Positions 48,199 to 56,990 of a stretch of DNA of 64,000 bases are shown here, piece after piece; within the stretch, counting starts at the first letter, position 1, and the number at the start of each line of letters is the position of its first letter. This stretch comes from CAVYXF01 sp963772335 (GTDB lineage Bacteria; Pseudomonadota; Alphaproteobacteria; Rhizobiales; Rhodomicrobiaceae): positions 1,178,001 through 1,242,000 of the forward strand of contig CAVYXF010000001.1 in NCBI GenBank assembly GCA_963772335.1, in the 5' to 3' direction. The position numbers and the translations under genes were made by a program. The notes beneath the pieces were generated by a model that worked only from the letters and a program-made list of their open reading frames with translations, did no database searches and was not told the origin of the DNA.

Positions 48199-50184
48199 GT
48201 GATAGTCGAAATCGGGCATTTCGCGCTTATTCTCGCCCTCGCTGTTGCCCTTGTGCAGATGGGCGCGGCGATCTGGAGCGCCTATGCCAATGATGAGACG
48301 GCCGCCGCCGTCCCGAGCTCGGCGGCGGTGGCGCAGTTCGGCTTCCTGGCGATCGCCTTCGGGGTGCTGATCTACGCTTACGTCACCTCGGATTTCTCGG
48401 TCGAAAACGTCGCGCAGAACTCACATTCCGCAAAGCCGCTGATTTATAAAATTTCCGGTACTTGGGGCAATCATGAAGGATCGATGCTGCTCTGGGTGCT
48501 GATTCTGGCGCTATTCGGCGCTGCCGTTGCCGCTTTCGGCACCAATCTGCCGCTGCGTCTCAAGAGCAATGTGCTTGGCGTGCAGGGCTGCATTGGTGCG
48601 GCCTTCCTGATCTTTATCGTTGTCGCCTCAAATCCATTCACGCGTCTCTTTCCCGCCCCGTTCGAGGGCCAGGGGCTCAACCCGATCCTGCAGGACCCGG
48701 CGCTGGCCATTCACCCTCCCTTCCTCTACACGGGCTATGTCGGCTTCTCGATGGCGTTCTCCTTCGCCATCGCTGCCCTTCTTGAGGGCCGCATCAGCGC
48801 CGCCTGGGCCCGCTGGGTCCGGCCTTGGACGCTCGCGGCCTGGATGTTTCTGACCATCGGCATCGCCATGGGATCGTGGTGGGCCTATTACGAACTCGGC
48901 TGGGGCGGCTGGTGGTTCTGGGACCCGGTCGAGAATGCCTCGTTCATGCCATGGCTGGCGGGGACCGCGCTGCTTCACTCTGCAGTCGTCATGGAGAAGC
49001 GCGACGCGCTGAAGGTGTGGACGATCCTGCTCGCCATTATTACTTTCGCGCTGAGCCTGATGGGCACCTTCCTGGTGCGCTCGGGCGTTCTCACCTCCGT
49101 GCATGCTTTCGCCGTGGACCCGACGCGCGGGCTCTTTATCCTTGCCATCATCGGATTCTTCACCGGCGGCGGATTTGCGCTGTTCGCCTGGCGGGCGCCG
49201 CTCTTGCGCCAGGGCGGGCTGTTTGCCCCGATTTCGCGTGAGGCAAGCCTTGTCCTCAACAATCTCCTGCTTAGCACGGCCTGCGCAGGGGTACTGATTG
49301 GCACGCTCTATCCTCTCGCCCTCGAGGCGCTCACCGACGCCAAGATTTCCGTCGGGCCGCCCTATTTCGACGCGGTTTTCCTGCCGCTGATGATTCCGCT
49401 GCTGATCGCGCTGCCCTTCGGCCCGTTCCTCGCCTGGAAACGCGCTGACATTCTCGGCGTGGCACAGCGCCTCGCCTTTGCGGCCGGATTGGCTCTCGTG
49501 GCCGCAATCGCTACTTATGCCATTACCGAACGGGGGCCGGTGCTAGCGCCGATCGGGATTGGCATTGGCGTGTGGCTGATCCTGGGTGCACTCAGCGAAA
49601 CCGCCTATCGCGTGAAGCTTTTTCAGGCGCCTCTGGCCGAGAGCTTGCGCCGCCTTCGCACTCTACCGCGATCGAGCTTTGGCACCCTTACTGCTCATCT
49701 CGGCGTCGGTGTCGTTGTGATCGGGATCGTCGCAACCAGCGCCTGGCGTTCGGAGCTGATCAGGGAAGTCAAGCGCGGCGAGCCGATAAGCTTTGCCGGA
49801 TACACCCTGACTTTCCGCGGCACCTCCCAACATCAAGGACCGAACTATGTCGAGGAGGAGGGCGATTTCCTCGTCGAGCGGAATGGCCGTGAGGTCACTC
49901 TGCTGACGCCGTCGAAACGGCAGTTCGTTGCGCCGAGGACCGTAACCAGCGAGGCCGCCATTCATGTAAGCTTTGCCGGCGATCTCTATCTGGTTCTGGG
50001 GGATGCGACGAAGGACGGCGGAGTTGCGGTAAGGGCCTATTTCAATCCTTTGGTTCGCCTGATCTGGATTGGCGCGCTGATCATGTTCTTCGGCGGCGCG
50101 CTATCGCTCTCGGACCGTCGGCTGCGCATCGGCGCTCCCACCCGGAGCCGCGCGGCCGGCAAACTTGCTTCGCAACCGTTATGA
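48199..50184 (+). CDS. ccmF: Cytochrome c heme lyase subunit CcmF (CycK)
   Basis: 661 residues from GTG 48199 (AAGAGGA upstream; a longer frame to 48139 overlaps ccmE and is not needed). About 14-15 membrane spans. The heme-handling WWD region is GWGGWWFWDPVENASFMPWL. Other marks: WGNHEGSMLLWVLILALFGA, NPILQDPALAIHPPFLYTGY (His ligand), FLVRSGVLTSVHAFAVDPTR. CcmF transfers heme from CcmE to apocytochrome c. The stop overlaps ccmH. Confidence 0.96.
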   Translation: MIVEIGHFALILALAVALVQMGAAIWSAYANDETAAAVPSSAAVAQFGFLAIAFGVLIYAYVTSDFSVENVAQNSHSAKPLIYKISGTWGNHEGSMLLWVLILALFGAAVAAFGTNLPLRLKSNVLGVQGCIGAAFLIFIVVASNPFTRLFPAPFEGQGLNPILQDPALAIHPPFLYTGYVGFSMAFSFAIAALLEGRISAAWARWVRPWTLAAWMFLTIGIAMGSWWAYYELGWGGWWFWDPVENASFMPWLAGTALLHSAVVMEKRDALKVWTILLAIITFALSLMGTFLVRSGVLTSVHAFAVDPTRGLFILAIIGFFTGGGFALFAWRAPLLRQGGLFAPISREASLVLNNLLLSTACAGVLIGTLYPLALEALTDAKISVGPPYFDAVFLPLMIPLLIALPFGPFLAWKRADILGVAQRLAFAAGLALVAAIATYAITERGPVLAPIGIGIGVWLILGALSETAYRVKLFQAPLAESLRRLRTLPRSSFGTLTAHLGVGVVVIGIVATSAWRSELIREVKRGEPISFAGYTLTFRGTSQHQGPNYVEEEGDFLVERNGREVTLLTPSKRQFVAPRTVTSEAAIHVSFAGDLYLVLGDATKDGGVAVRAYFNPLVRLIWIGALIMFFGGALSLSDRRLRIGAPTRSRAAGKLASQPL

Positions 50185-50687
50185 TGACGTGCCGTTTTTC
50201 TCGCATTCTGCTGCTTTCGGTGCTGCTGGGCCTTTATGCGGTGCCCGCTTACGCAGTGCAGCCGGATGAGATGCTGAAAGACCAGCAACTAGAGGCAAGG
50301 GCGAGGACCATCTCGGCAGAACTGCGCTGCCTCGTCTGCCAGAATCAGTCCATCGATGATTCGGATGCCCCGCTTGCACGCGACCTCCGCATCCTGGTGC
50401 GCGAACGACTGAAAGCAGGCGACAGCAACAGCCAGGTCATTCAGTTCCTCGTCGAGCGCTATGGCGACTTCATTCTGCTGCGCCCAAGGTTTAATACCCG
50501 GACCTTGGCTTTGTGGGGTGCGCCCCTGCTCATTTTCCTGATCGGGCTCTTCCTGGCGCGGCGGACTTTGAAAAACGCCCGTCCTCAAACAGCATCGGGC
50601 TCGCCGGCCGCCCTTACAGAGCAGGAAAAGCAAAAGCTGCGGGAAGTGCTGGATGGCCCGCCCGCGCAGCCAAGCGGTCGACCATAG
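50181..50687 (+). CDS. ccmH: Cytochrome c maturation thiol-reductase subunit CcmH (CycL)
   Basis: 168 residues with signal peptide (SRILLLSVLLGLYAVPAYAV). The redox motif LRCLVCQNQSIDDSDAPLAR gives the LRCxxCQ signature; EVLKAGDSNSQ-type loop LKAGDSNSQVIQFLVERYGD-FILLRP follows, and one C-terminal span LWGAPLLIFLIGLFLARRTL. It reduces the Cys pair of apocytochrome. The ATG overlaps the ccmF stop by four bases. Last gene of the operon; no ccmG lies here. Confidence 0.95.
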   Translation: MMTCRFSRILLLSVLLGLYAVPAYAVQPDEMLKDQQLEARARTISAELRCLVCQNQSIDDSDAPLARDLRILVRERLKAGDSNSQVIQFLVERYGDFILLRPRFNTRTLALWGAPLLIFLIGLFLARRTLKNARPQTASGSPAALTEQEKQKLREVLDGPPAQPSGRP

Positions 50688-50706
50688 GATCCGAGACGGG
50701 CAAAGC

Positions 50707-52032
50707 TTATGGAAAGTTGCTGATATGCGGGCGCGGCGTTGATGTCGGACGCGGCGGCTCGGGCAACGCGCCGCGGACTGTGCTCAGCGTGTGGGAAGCT
50801 CTGATGCGCTCTTCGTCCAGACGGTGCAAGAGCGCCTTAGTCGGAAGGCCGGTTTGCAGCAGGCCTTGACCTTCCTCGAACTTCAGAATGGCACTACGCG
50901 TGCCCCGGCCAAGCTGGCCGTCGAGCTCCCCCGAATAAAGGCCGCGCGCCTGCAGTTCGCTTTGCAGCTTTGTCATGTCGTCGCTTGAAGCCAGGACATC
51001 GGCACTTTCGAGCGCTGGGATGATATTGGCGAAAGCGGTGCCGTTTACGCCGGTATTGGCGATCACATCGGGCGATAGGCGCTTGATGATGCGGCCCTCG
51101 CGCAAAAGCAGCCGCGTCCGTGTATAGGTGCCGACGTTAATCGCCACGGCGCTCGGGCCTTCTGGCGATCCCGTATCCAAGAGGATCGGCGAACCGGAAG
51201 ACGCCCCGCCGGTATCGCAGTCATGCAGCACCAGCTCATGTGCATTGACGAAATGCTGCCGGATGAACCGCCATTTGATCTGCTCGAAATCGCGGCTGAT
51301 ACCGCACGGCGTCGAATAAGCCAGCTGCCAGTGCCGCCAATCCCAGTGATATGCCACCTGAAAGATTCGGTTCTCTCTGGATTTGTCGATCAGATCCTGA
51401 ACCGGCAGCTTCTCCACCTTCAATGCGCCAAAGCGGCAAATCGGCCGCTCCAGCTTCACGAGGGCCCAATCCTCCGGTGCCGATAGCGGGGGCTCGTTGT
51501 TGAAAGCCGTCGTACCGACCGCGATGCTGTTCTTCGTAAACGGCGTGTGGCGGCCACTGATCCCGGAGGTCTGATAGGTTTTGCCGTAGCTCAGCCGGAA
51601 GGTGACGTCATTCAAATCGGGAAGCTTGTCGCTCTTCGGCTGAAACAGGCAGTGAGCTGCCGTGGCGATAATGCCTTTGCTGACGCAAAAAGCCGTGCAG
51701 AGGGTCTGCGTCGACTGCTCGTAGAGCATGCCGACCTTCCCTTCGAGCGCACCGTAACGGTCGGGCAGCTCCTCTCGCTGATCTGCACCAAAAACGGCGG
51801 CCGGTGTCAGAAATGCCGGAGAGGCGTGCATGATCTCGGCCGGGGAAAGCTCACCAGCAGTGCCCTGGCCCGCCATGACAGCCAAGGCCAGCCCCGCGAG
51901 CCAGATCTGTGGCTTTGACCTCAGCGTCGTAATCTCACTGCCCCCAATTTTACGAACTGATTTTGTAAACCCAATCCCGGCCCGGTCCACATTAACAAAT
52001 TTTAACCGGACGGAAAGTCCTGCGTAACGCAT
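50707..52032 (-). CDS. Exported trypsin-like serine protease with peptidoglycan-binding domain
   Basis: 441 residues. Hydrophobic segment PQIWLAGLALAVMAGQGTAG near residues 42-60 as signal peptide; the true start may be later than 52032. Trypsin fold: CTAFCVSKGIIATAAHCLF (His), LSAPEDWALVKLERPICRFG (Asp), DCDTGGASSGSPILLDTGSP (Ser). C-terminal PG_binding_1-like domain LQSELQARGLYSGELDGQLG-RGTRSAILKFEEGQGL. It is probably periplasmic and wall-bound. It converges on ccmH and is divergent from degP. Confidence 0.85.
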   Translation of the reverse strand: MRYAGLSVRLKFVNVDRAGIGFTKSVRKIGGSEITTLRSKPQIWLAGLALAVMAGQGTAGELSPAEIMHASPAFLTPAAVFGADQREELPDRYGALEGKVGMLYEQSTQTLCTAFCVSKGIIATAAHCLFQPKSDKLPDLNDVTFRLSYGKTYQTSGISGRHTPFTKNSIAVGTTAFNNEPPLSAPEDWALVKLERPICRFGALKVEKLPVQDLIDKSRENRIFQVAYHWDWRHWQLAYSTPCGISRDFEQIKWRFIRQHFVNAHELVLHDCDTGGASSGSPILLDTGSPEGPSAVAINVGTYTRTRLLLREGRIIKRLSPDVIANTGVNGTAFANIIPALESADVLASSDDMTKLQSELQARGLYSGELDGQLGRGTRSAILKFEEGQGLLQTGLPTKALLHRLDEERIRASHTLSTVRGALPEPPRPTSTPRPHISNFP

Positions 52033-52089
52033 AGCTGATTATAGTGCCATCACTCGAACTCTTCCTACGCAAAGAGCAAAAGGTGACGG

Positions 52090-53646
52090 ATGCCTAACCC
52101 TCGCAGTATTTTACGGGACGCGAAAACGCCTCGCACGTTCCGTGCTCACAAGGGCCGAGTGGCCGTGCTCGGCTGTGCCGCTGCCGCCCTTTGTGTGGCT
52201 CTGTTTGGCTCCCCGGGCGACAACCCGCTTCATGTCGAGCGTGCTTTTGCACAGGATATGAGCCACACTCCGGCAAGTTTCGCCGATGTTGCCGATAAGG
52301 TCCGCCCGGCGGTTGTCAGCATTTTCACCAAGGGGACGATGCCGGAAGTCCGTGCCCCCGGCGGCCCCGGTGGCCCCGGCGGTGGTGGCGGGTTCAATTT
52401 CCCGGAGCTTCCTCCGGACCATCCACTTCACGACTTCTTCGAGCAGTTCCGTCGAAATCTTCCCGAAAATTCCCCTATTCCGCGCCCTGAGCGAGCGCAG
52501 GGGTCCGGGTTCTTGATCTCGGCGGACGGCTATGTCGTCACCAACAACCATGTTGTCGACAAGGCGAGCGATATCAGCCTGACATTCGAGAGCGAGGACA
52601 AATACACCGCCAAGGTGGTGGGCACCGATCCCCGTACCGATATCGCGCTGCTCAAAATTGATGGCGACAAGAAGTTCACCAACTATCTTGAGTTCGCCTC
52701 GATCAAGCCGCGCGTGGGCGACTGGGTGCTGGCTGTCGGCAATCCGTTCGGCCTTGGCGGAACGGTTACCGCAGGCATCGTGTCCGCCGGCGGGCGCTCA
52801 ATCGGCACTGGGCCTTACGATTTCCTCCAGATCGATGCGGCGGTGAACCGCGGCAATTCCGGCGGACCGTCGGTCAATCTGCAGGGCCAGGTCGTCGGTG
52901 TGAACACCGCGATCTATAGCCCCTCCGGCGGCAGTGTTGGTATCGCTTTCGCGATTCCCTCGGATCTGGCGAAGAATGTCATTGAGCAGCTGAAGTCCTC
53001 CGGCAAAGTCGCCCGTGGATGGCTCGGTGTAACGATCCAGGATGTGAGTGACGATATCGCCGAAAGCCTGGGGATGAAAGACGCCAAAGGTGCTCTCATC
53101 ACCAAGATTATGGACGACGGTCCCTCGGCAAACTCCGAGCTCAAGGTCCGCGACGTTGTGGTTGAGGTGAACGGTGCGGCCATCAACAATTCGCGCGATC
53201 TGGCCAGGAAAATCGCCGATCTCGCTCCCGACAGCCCGGCCCGCCTCACGGTGGTCCGCGACGGCAAGCAGCAGCCGGCGATGGTGAAGCTCGGCACCTT
53301 CCCGAGTTCGGACAAGCTGGCCTCTCTTGAGCAGGATGCTCCCTCGGGCAACGAGGAAATGAAAGACCTCGGCCTGACGCTCTCGCCTTCCGCCGATGTG
53401 CAGGGCGCAGGTGACGAAGGCGTCGCCATCACCGATGTCGATCCGCGCTCGGAAGCTGCCGATAAGGGTCTGAAGGCTGGCGACGTTATCCTGGAAGTTG
53501 GCGGCAAGACCGTTGCCCGCCCGTCGCAGGTCGTGGACGGCATTCGCGAAGCCAGAGAAAAGGGCCGCAAGGCCGTCCTGATGCAGATCAAGTCCAACCG
53601 GCAGAGCCGCTTCATCGCGCTGTCGCTGGACAACAAGAAGGGCTAA
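52090..53646 (+). CDS. degP: Do-family periplasmic serine endoprotease (DegP/HtrA-like)
   Basis: 518 residues. Signal region VAVLGCAAAALCVALFG...; protease with His near 154 (VTNNHVVDKA), Asp near 184 (DPRTDIALLKI) and Ser near 257 (VNRGNSGGPSVN); two PDZ domains, GWLGVTIQDVSDDIAESLGM onward and LGLTLSPSADVQGAGDEGVA-ITDVDPRSEAADKGLKAGDV. It degrades or refolds damaged envelope proteins. The Gly/Pro-rich insert after VRAPG (PGGPGGGGGFNFPELPPDHP) is common in alphaproteobacterial DegP. A two-component pair follows. Confidence 0.95.
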   Translation: MPNPRSILRDAKTPRTFRAHKGRVAVLGCAAAALCVALFGSPGDNPLHVERAFAQDMSHTPASFADVADKVRPAVVSIFTKGTMPEVRAPGGPGGPGGGGGFNFPELPPDHPLHDFFEQFRRNLPENSPIPRPERAQGSGFLISADGYVVTNNHVVDKASDISLTFESEDKYTAKVVGTDPRTDIALLKIDGDKKFTNYLEFASIKPRVGDWVLAVGNPFGLGGTVTAGIVSAGGRSIGTGPYDFLQIDAAVNRGNSGGPSVNLQGQVVGVNTAIYSPSGGSVGIAFAIPSDLAKNVIEQLKSSGKVARGWLGVTIQDVSDDIAESLGMKDAKGALITKIMDDGPSANSELKVRDVVVEVNGAAINNSRDLARKIADLAPDSPARLTVVRDGKQQPAMVKLGTFPSSDKLASLEQDAPSGNEEMKDLGLTLSPSADVQGAGDEGVAITDVDPRSEAADKGLKAGDVILEVGGKTVARPSQVVDGIREAREKGRKAVLMQIKSNRQSRFIALSLDNKKG

Positions 53647-53729
53647 CCTCCTCCTCGCCCGCAAGGACGGCGCGACCCGAAGCCCGGGCCGCGCCGTCAT
53701 TTACTGTAGAATTGGACTGGAGACGCGCA

Positions 53730-54410
53730 ATGCGCGTTTTGGTTGTCGAAGACGATGCAAAGGCCGCAGGCTATTTAGCCAACGCTCTGAAAGAGAGCGG
53801 GCATAATGCTGAGCTTGCGGCGGACGGGCAGACCGGGTTCGAACTCGCCCGCTCCGGCCGGTATGATGTTCTCATTGTCGATCGCATGCTCCCCGGCCGC
53901 GATGGCCTTTCCTTGATCGAAGACCTCAGAAGGGAGGGCATCCGCACGCCTGTCCTCATCCTTAGTGCGCTCGGCGCCGTCGATGATCGAGTCAAGGGCC
54001 TTCGCTCCGGCGGCGATGATTACCTCGCCAAACCCTACGCCTTCTCCGAATTGCTGGCGCGGGTGGAAGCGCTTGCACGCCGCTCTGCCCCGGAGAAGGC
54101 CAGCACCCGCCTCACTGTCGGCGATCTGGTCCTCGATCGACTTGCGCATCAGGTGACCCGTGCCGGCGAGCCCATCGTGTTGCAACCGCGCGAATACCGG
54201 CTCCTTGAATATCTCATCATGAACGCCGGCCAGGTCGTCACCCGGACGATGCTGCTCGAACATGTCTGGGATTATCACTTCGATCCGCAGACCAACGTTA
54301 TCGATGTGCATATCTCGCGCCTTCGCGCCAAAATCGACAAAAATTTCGAGCGTCCCCTCCTCCACACCGTGCGCGGAGCAGGCTATATGATCCGCGATGG
54401 GGCTGATTAG
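53730..54410 (+). CDS. OmpR-family response regulator
   Basis: 226 residues from ATG 53730. RVLVVEDDAKAAGYLANALK, acceptor Asp in DVLIVDRMLPGRDGL, LILSALGAVDDRVKGLRSGG, LAKPYAFSELLARVEALARR; winged helix LQPREYRLLEYLIMNAGQVV and TNVIDVHISRLRAKIDKNFE-RPLLHTVRGAGYMI. It overlaps the following kinase gene by 14 bases. Its place after degP suggests envelope stress control, but no target site was identified. Confidence 0.92.
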   Translation: MRVLVVEDDAKAAGYLANALKESGHNAELAADGQTGFELARSGRYDVLIVDRMLPGRDGLSLIEDLRREGIRTPVLILSALGAVDDRVKGLRSGGDDYLAKPYAFSELLARVEALARRSAPEKASTRLTVGDLVLDRLAHQVTRAGEPIVLQPREYRLLEYLIMNAGQVVTRTMLLEHVWDYHFDPQTNVIDVHISRLRAKIDKNFERPLLHTVRGAGYMIRDGAD

Positions 54411-55812
54411 ACTCCTACGAACAGCGGCGTTCCGCCTGTTTCTCATTTACTTCGCATTGTTTGCGATCACCGCCGCTATTGCGGTCGCTTATATCTACTG
54501 GAAAACCAATATCCTCCTTGCCTCGCAGCTTGAGAGCGCTGTCCATGCCGAGGTCGAAAGCTTAGACGAGCAATATCGCGGCGGAGGCATCGGGCAGCTG
54601 ATTCGCACTATCGCCGAGCGCAGTGAGACACCCGGCAACAGCCTTTATCTGCTCACCGACCCCGAGGGTCATCGTCTTGCCGGAACGCTGAAGGCCGTCA
54701 GTCCGGAGCTCTGGAACTCTCAAGGGCGCGTGGCCTTTGTCTATCGCCGACCTGCCCCGGGCGGCAGCGAGGAGCGCCTCGCCTACGCCGTCGTCTTCCG
54801 GCTCCAGGACGACTCGCGGCTGATCGTCGGACGCGACATTGAGGACCGACGCGAATTTGGCCATGTGGTCCGGTCCGCTTTCCTATGGACCCTTGCTGCG
54901 CTGGCCCTCATTGGTATCAGTGGCGGATTGCTGATTGGCAGAAGCTTCCTGCGCCGAATCGAGAGCATGGCCGAGACCAGCCGGCAAATTATGGCTGGCG
55001 ACCTTTCCCAGCGCATTCCCATGAGCATGACGGGCGACGAGTTCGACCGCCTTGCGGCGAGCCTCAACGCCATGCTGCAGCGGATCACCGAGCTGATCGA
55101 TGGCTTCAGGCAGGTGTCTGACAACATCGCCCACGACCTCAAGACGCCGCTGACGCGCCTGCGCAACCGCGTGGAGTCCGCCTTGCGCGACACCCGCGGC
55201 GAGGCCGCCTATCGCGAGGCGCTGCAGGCGACCATCGAAGAGGCCGACGAGATCATCCGCACTTTCGATGCGCTGCTCAGCATCGCCCGTCTGGAGGCCG
55301 GTGCTTCCAGCAATGCGCGCAGCGAGTTCGACCTTACCGCCGTCGTCGGCGGTGTGGTTGATCTCTACGAGCCTGTTGCCGAGGAGCAGGGCATAACTCT
55401 CACCTGTGTGGCTGCACCGGATGCGCGCATGCGCGGCGAACCACAGCTCATCGCCCAGGCAGTCGCCAATCTCATCGACAATGCGATTAAATACGGCGGT
55501 GATGGGCAGGAAAATACGGCTTCCGCAAAGCCACGCATCGCGGTTGGCGTCACGGTCAATGGCGAGGATGCGCAGATCACTGTCGCCGATCACGGTCCCG
55601 GTATTCCTCACGCAGATCGGGAACGCGCGTTGAAGCGCTTCGTGCGCCTCGAAGAAAGCCGTTCCCGGCCGGGCAGCGGCTTGGGGCTAAGCCTTGCGGC
55701 AGCGGTCGCCCGGCTGCATGGCGGATCGATTGTCCTGCTCGATAATGAGCCCGGCGTGAGGGCGGTATTGACCGTGCGCCGCGACGGCGGCAGCGAGGCT
55801 CCCGTGCAATAG
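54397..55812 (+). CDS. Sensor histidine kinase with HAMP domain
   Basis: 471 residues. Spans FRLFLIYFALFAITAAIAVA and TLAALALIGISGGLLIGRSF bracket a periplasmic domain of about 115 residues. HAMP: RRIESMAETSRQIMAGDLSQ-RIPM; H-box FRQVSDNIAHDLKTPLTRLR; N box AQAVANLIDNAIKYGGDGQE; G boxes VADHGPGIPHADRE and RPGSGLGLSLAAAVARLHGG. Partner of the preceding OmpR-type regulator (14-base overlap). The signal is unknown. Confidence 0.92.
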   Translation: MGLIRLLRTAAFRLFLIYFALFAITAAIAVAYIYWKTNILLASQLESAVHAEVESLDEQYRGGGIGQLIRTIAERSETPGNSLYLLTDPEGHRLAGTLKAVSPELWNSQGRVAFVYRRPAPGGSEERLAYAVVFRLQDDSRLIVGRDIEDRREFGHVVRSAFLWTLAALALIGISGGLLIGRSFLRRIESMAETSRQIMAGDLSQRIPMSMTGDEFDRLAASLNAMLQRITELIDGFRQVSDNIAHDLKTPLTRLRNRVESALRDTRGEAAYREALQATIEEADEIIRTFDALLSIARLEAGASSNARSEFDLTAVVGGVVDLYEPVAEEQGITLTCVAAPDARMRGEPQLIAQAVANLIDNAIKYGGDGQENTASAKPRIAVGVTVNGEDAQITVADHGPGIPHADRERALKRFVRLEESRSRPGSGLGLSLAAAVARLHGGSIVLLDNEPGVRAVLTVRRDGGSEAPVQ

Positions 55813-55814
55813 TC

Positions 55815-56417
55815 ATGCTGGCGCTCTACATTCATCGCAACTCCTTCCTCCACCGCTTGTCGGCAGGTGCCAAACTCTTGGGCCTTCTCGCAGGGACGAC
55901 AGTTATCGCGCTACTCAGTCGCCCGGAGATGCTCGTTTGCGCACTTCTCCTCACGCTCCTCTTATACAGGCTGGCCCACCTTCCTTTGCGGGCGATTGTC
56001 GTCGCGCTGCAGCCTCTCCTTTTTCTCGGCGGCGCAATGGCCCTCCTCCAGCTCGTGCTGTCCGGCTGGCAAGAAGCGCTGGCAACGGCGCTCCGGCTCC
56101 CCGCGCTCGTGCTGCTCGCCTCTCTCGTGACATTCACGACACCTCTCTCTGACATGATCGAGACGGTGACTCGCGCAGCATCGCCGCTTGCCCGTTTTGG
56201 CATGTCGCCTGCGAAAATCGGCCTCGCCGTCGCGCTCGCGATGCGCTTTATCCCGGCTTTGGCGAAGGATTGGCAGGAAATCGCCGAGGCTCGTGCTGCA
56301 CGCGGCGCCGACAATGCGAGCTTCCTTGCCATCGGCCCGCTGGTGCTGCGAATTCTATGCATGACAAACGCCCTCGGCGACGCTATCGCTGCGCGAGATT
56401 TCGACTCGAGACTGTAA
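55815..56417 (+). CDS. bioN: ECF transporter transmembrane subunit BioN/EcfT-like
   Basis: 200 residues starting 3 bases after the kinase stop. Spans: LGLLAGTTVIALLSRPEMLV-CALLLTLLLYRLAHL, AIVVALQPLLFLGGAMALLQ, ALRLPALVLLASLVTFTTPL. The EcfT signature AxxxRG is present in AEARAARGADNAS. It would couple an ATPase pair to a substrate-binding S unit; the next gene is BioY. No ATPase gene (bioM) is in the window, so it may borrow one or BioY may act alone. Confidence 0.85.
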   Translation: MLALYIHRNSFLHRLSAGAKLLGLLAGTTVIALLSRPEMLVCALLLTLLLYRLAHLPLRAIVVALQPLLFLGGAMALLQLVLSGWQEALATALRLPALVLLASLVTFTTPLSDMIETVTRAASPLARFGMSPAKIGLAVALAMRFIPALAKDWQEIAEARAARGADNASFLAIGPLVLRILCMTNALGDAIAARDFDSRL

Positions 56418-56436
56418 TGGCAGCAGGCGAAACGGC

Positions 56437-56973
56437 GTGCGCATCCAGGACATCGTTTTCATTTCACTGTTTGCGGCTCTGACTGCGGTGCTCGGTCTCG
56501 TGCCGCCGATCAGTCTCGGTATTGTGCCGGTGCCGATCACGGCCCAGTCGCTTGGGCCGATGCTGGCGGGCTCGATCCTGGGTGCGCGCCGCGGTGGGTG
56601 GTCGCAAGCGCTGTTCGTCCTGCTGGTCGCGATCGGATTGCCACTCCTGGCCGGTGGGCGCGGCGGTCTCGGGGCCTTGGCAGGACCGAGCGCGGGCTTT
56701 ATTCTGGCCTTTCCTTTAGCCGCGCTGGCAGTAGGTCTGTTGACGGAGCAGTTCTGGAGCCGCTTGACGTTCCTCACGGCGCTTGTCGCCAACCTCATCG
56801 GCGGCATTGCCGTCCTCTACGCCGTCGGCGTGCCGATGCTAGGCTTCATCAGCGGCTCGCTCAATGTGGCGATGGGGGCAGCGGTGTTTCTGCCGGGTGA
56901 CTGTTTAAAAGCTGCGCTGGCGGCGCTTATTGCGATTTTCGTCAAGCGAGGCTATCCGCTGATTGAACAATAG
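56437..56973 (+). CDS. bioY: Biotin transporter S component BioY
   Basis: 178 residues from GTG 56437. BioY pattern: RIQDIVFISLFAALTAVLGL-VPPISLGIVPVPITAQSLGP, MLAGSILGARRGGWSQALFV, LLAGGRGGLGALAGPSAGFI-LAFPLAALAVGLL, and FLPGDCLKAALAALIAIFVK (the PGD motif). It binds biotin in the membrane and alone, or with BioMN, imports it. It is 20 bases after bioN and 18 bases before the acyl-CoA ligase-like gene. Confidence 0.93.
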   Translation: MRIQDIVFISLFAALTAVLGLVPPISLGIVPVPITAQSLGPMLAGSILGARRGGWSQALFVLLVAIGLPLLAGGRGGLGALAGPSAGFILAFPLAALAVGLLTEQFWSRLTFLTALVANLIGGIAVLYAVGVPMLGFISGSLNVAMGAAVFLPGDCLKAALAALIAIFVKRGYPLIEQ

Positions 56974-56990
56974 AGGGCGGCCATTCCGCA

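Noticed and set aside
52798..53700. Two long minus-strand frames opposite degP
   Set aside because: Both are antisense shadows of a well-conserved protease gene.
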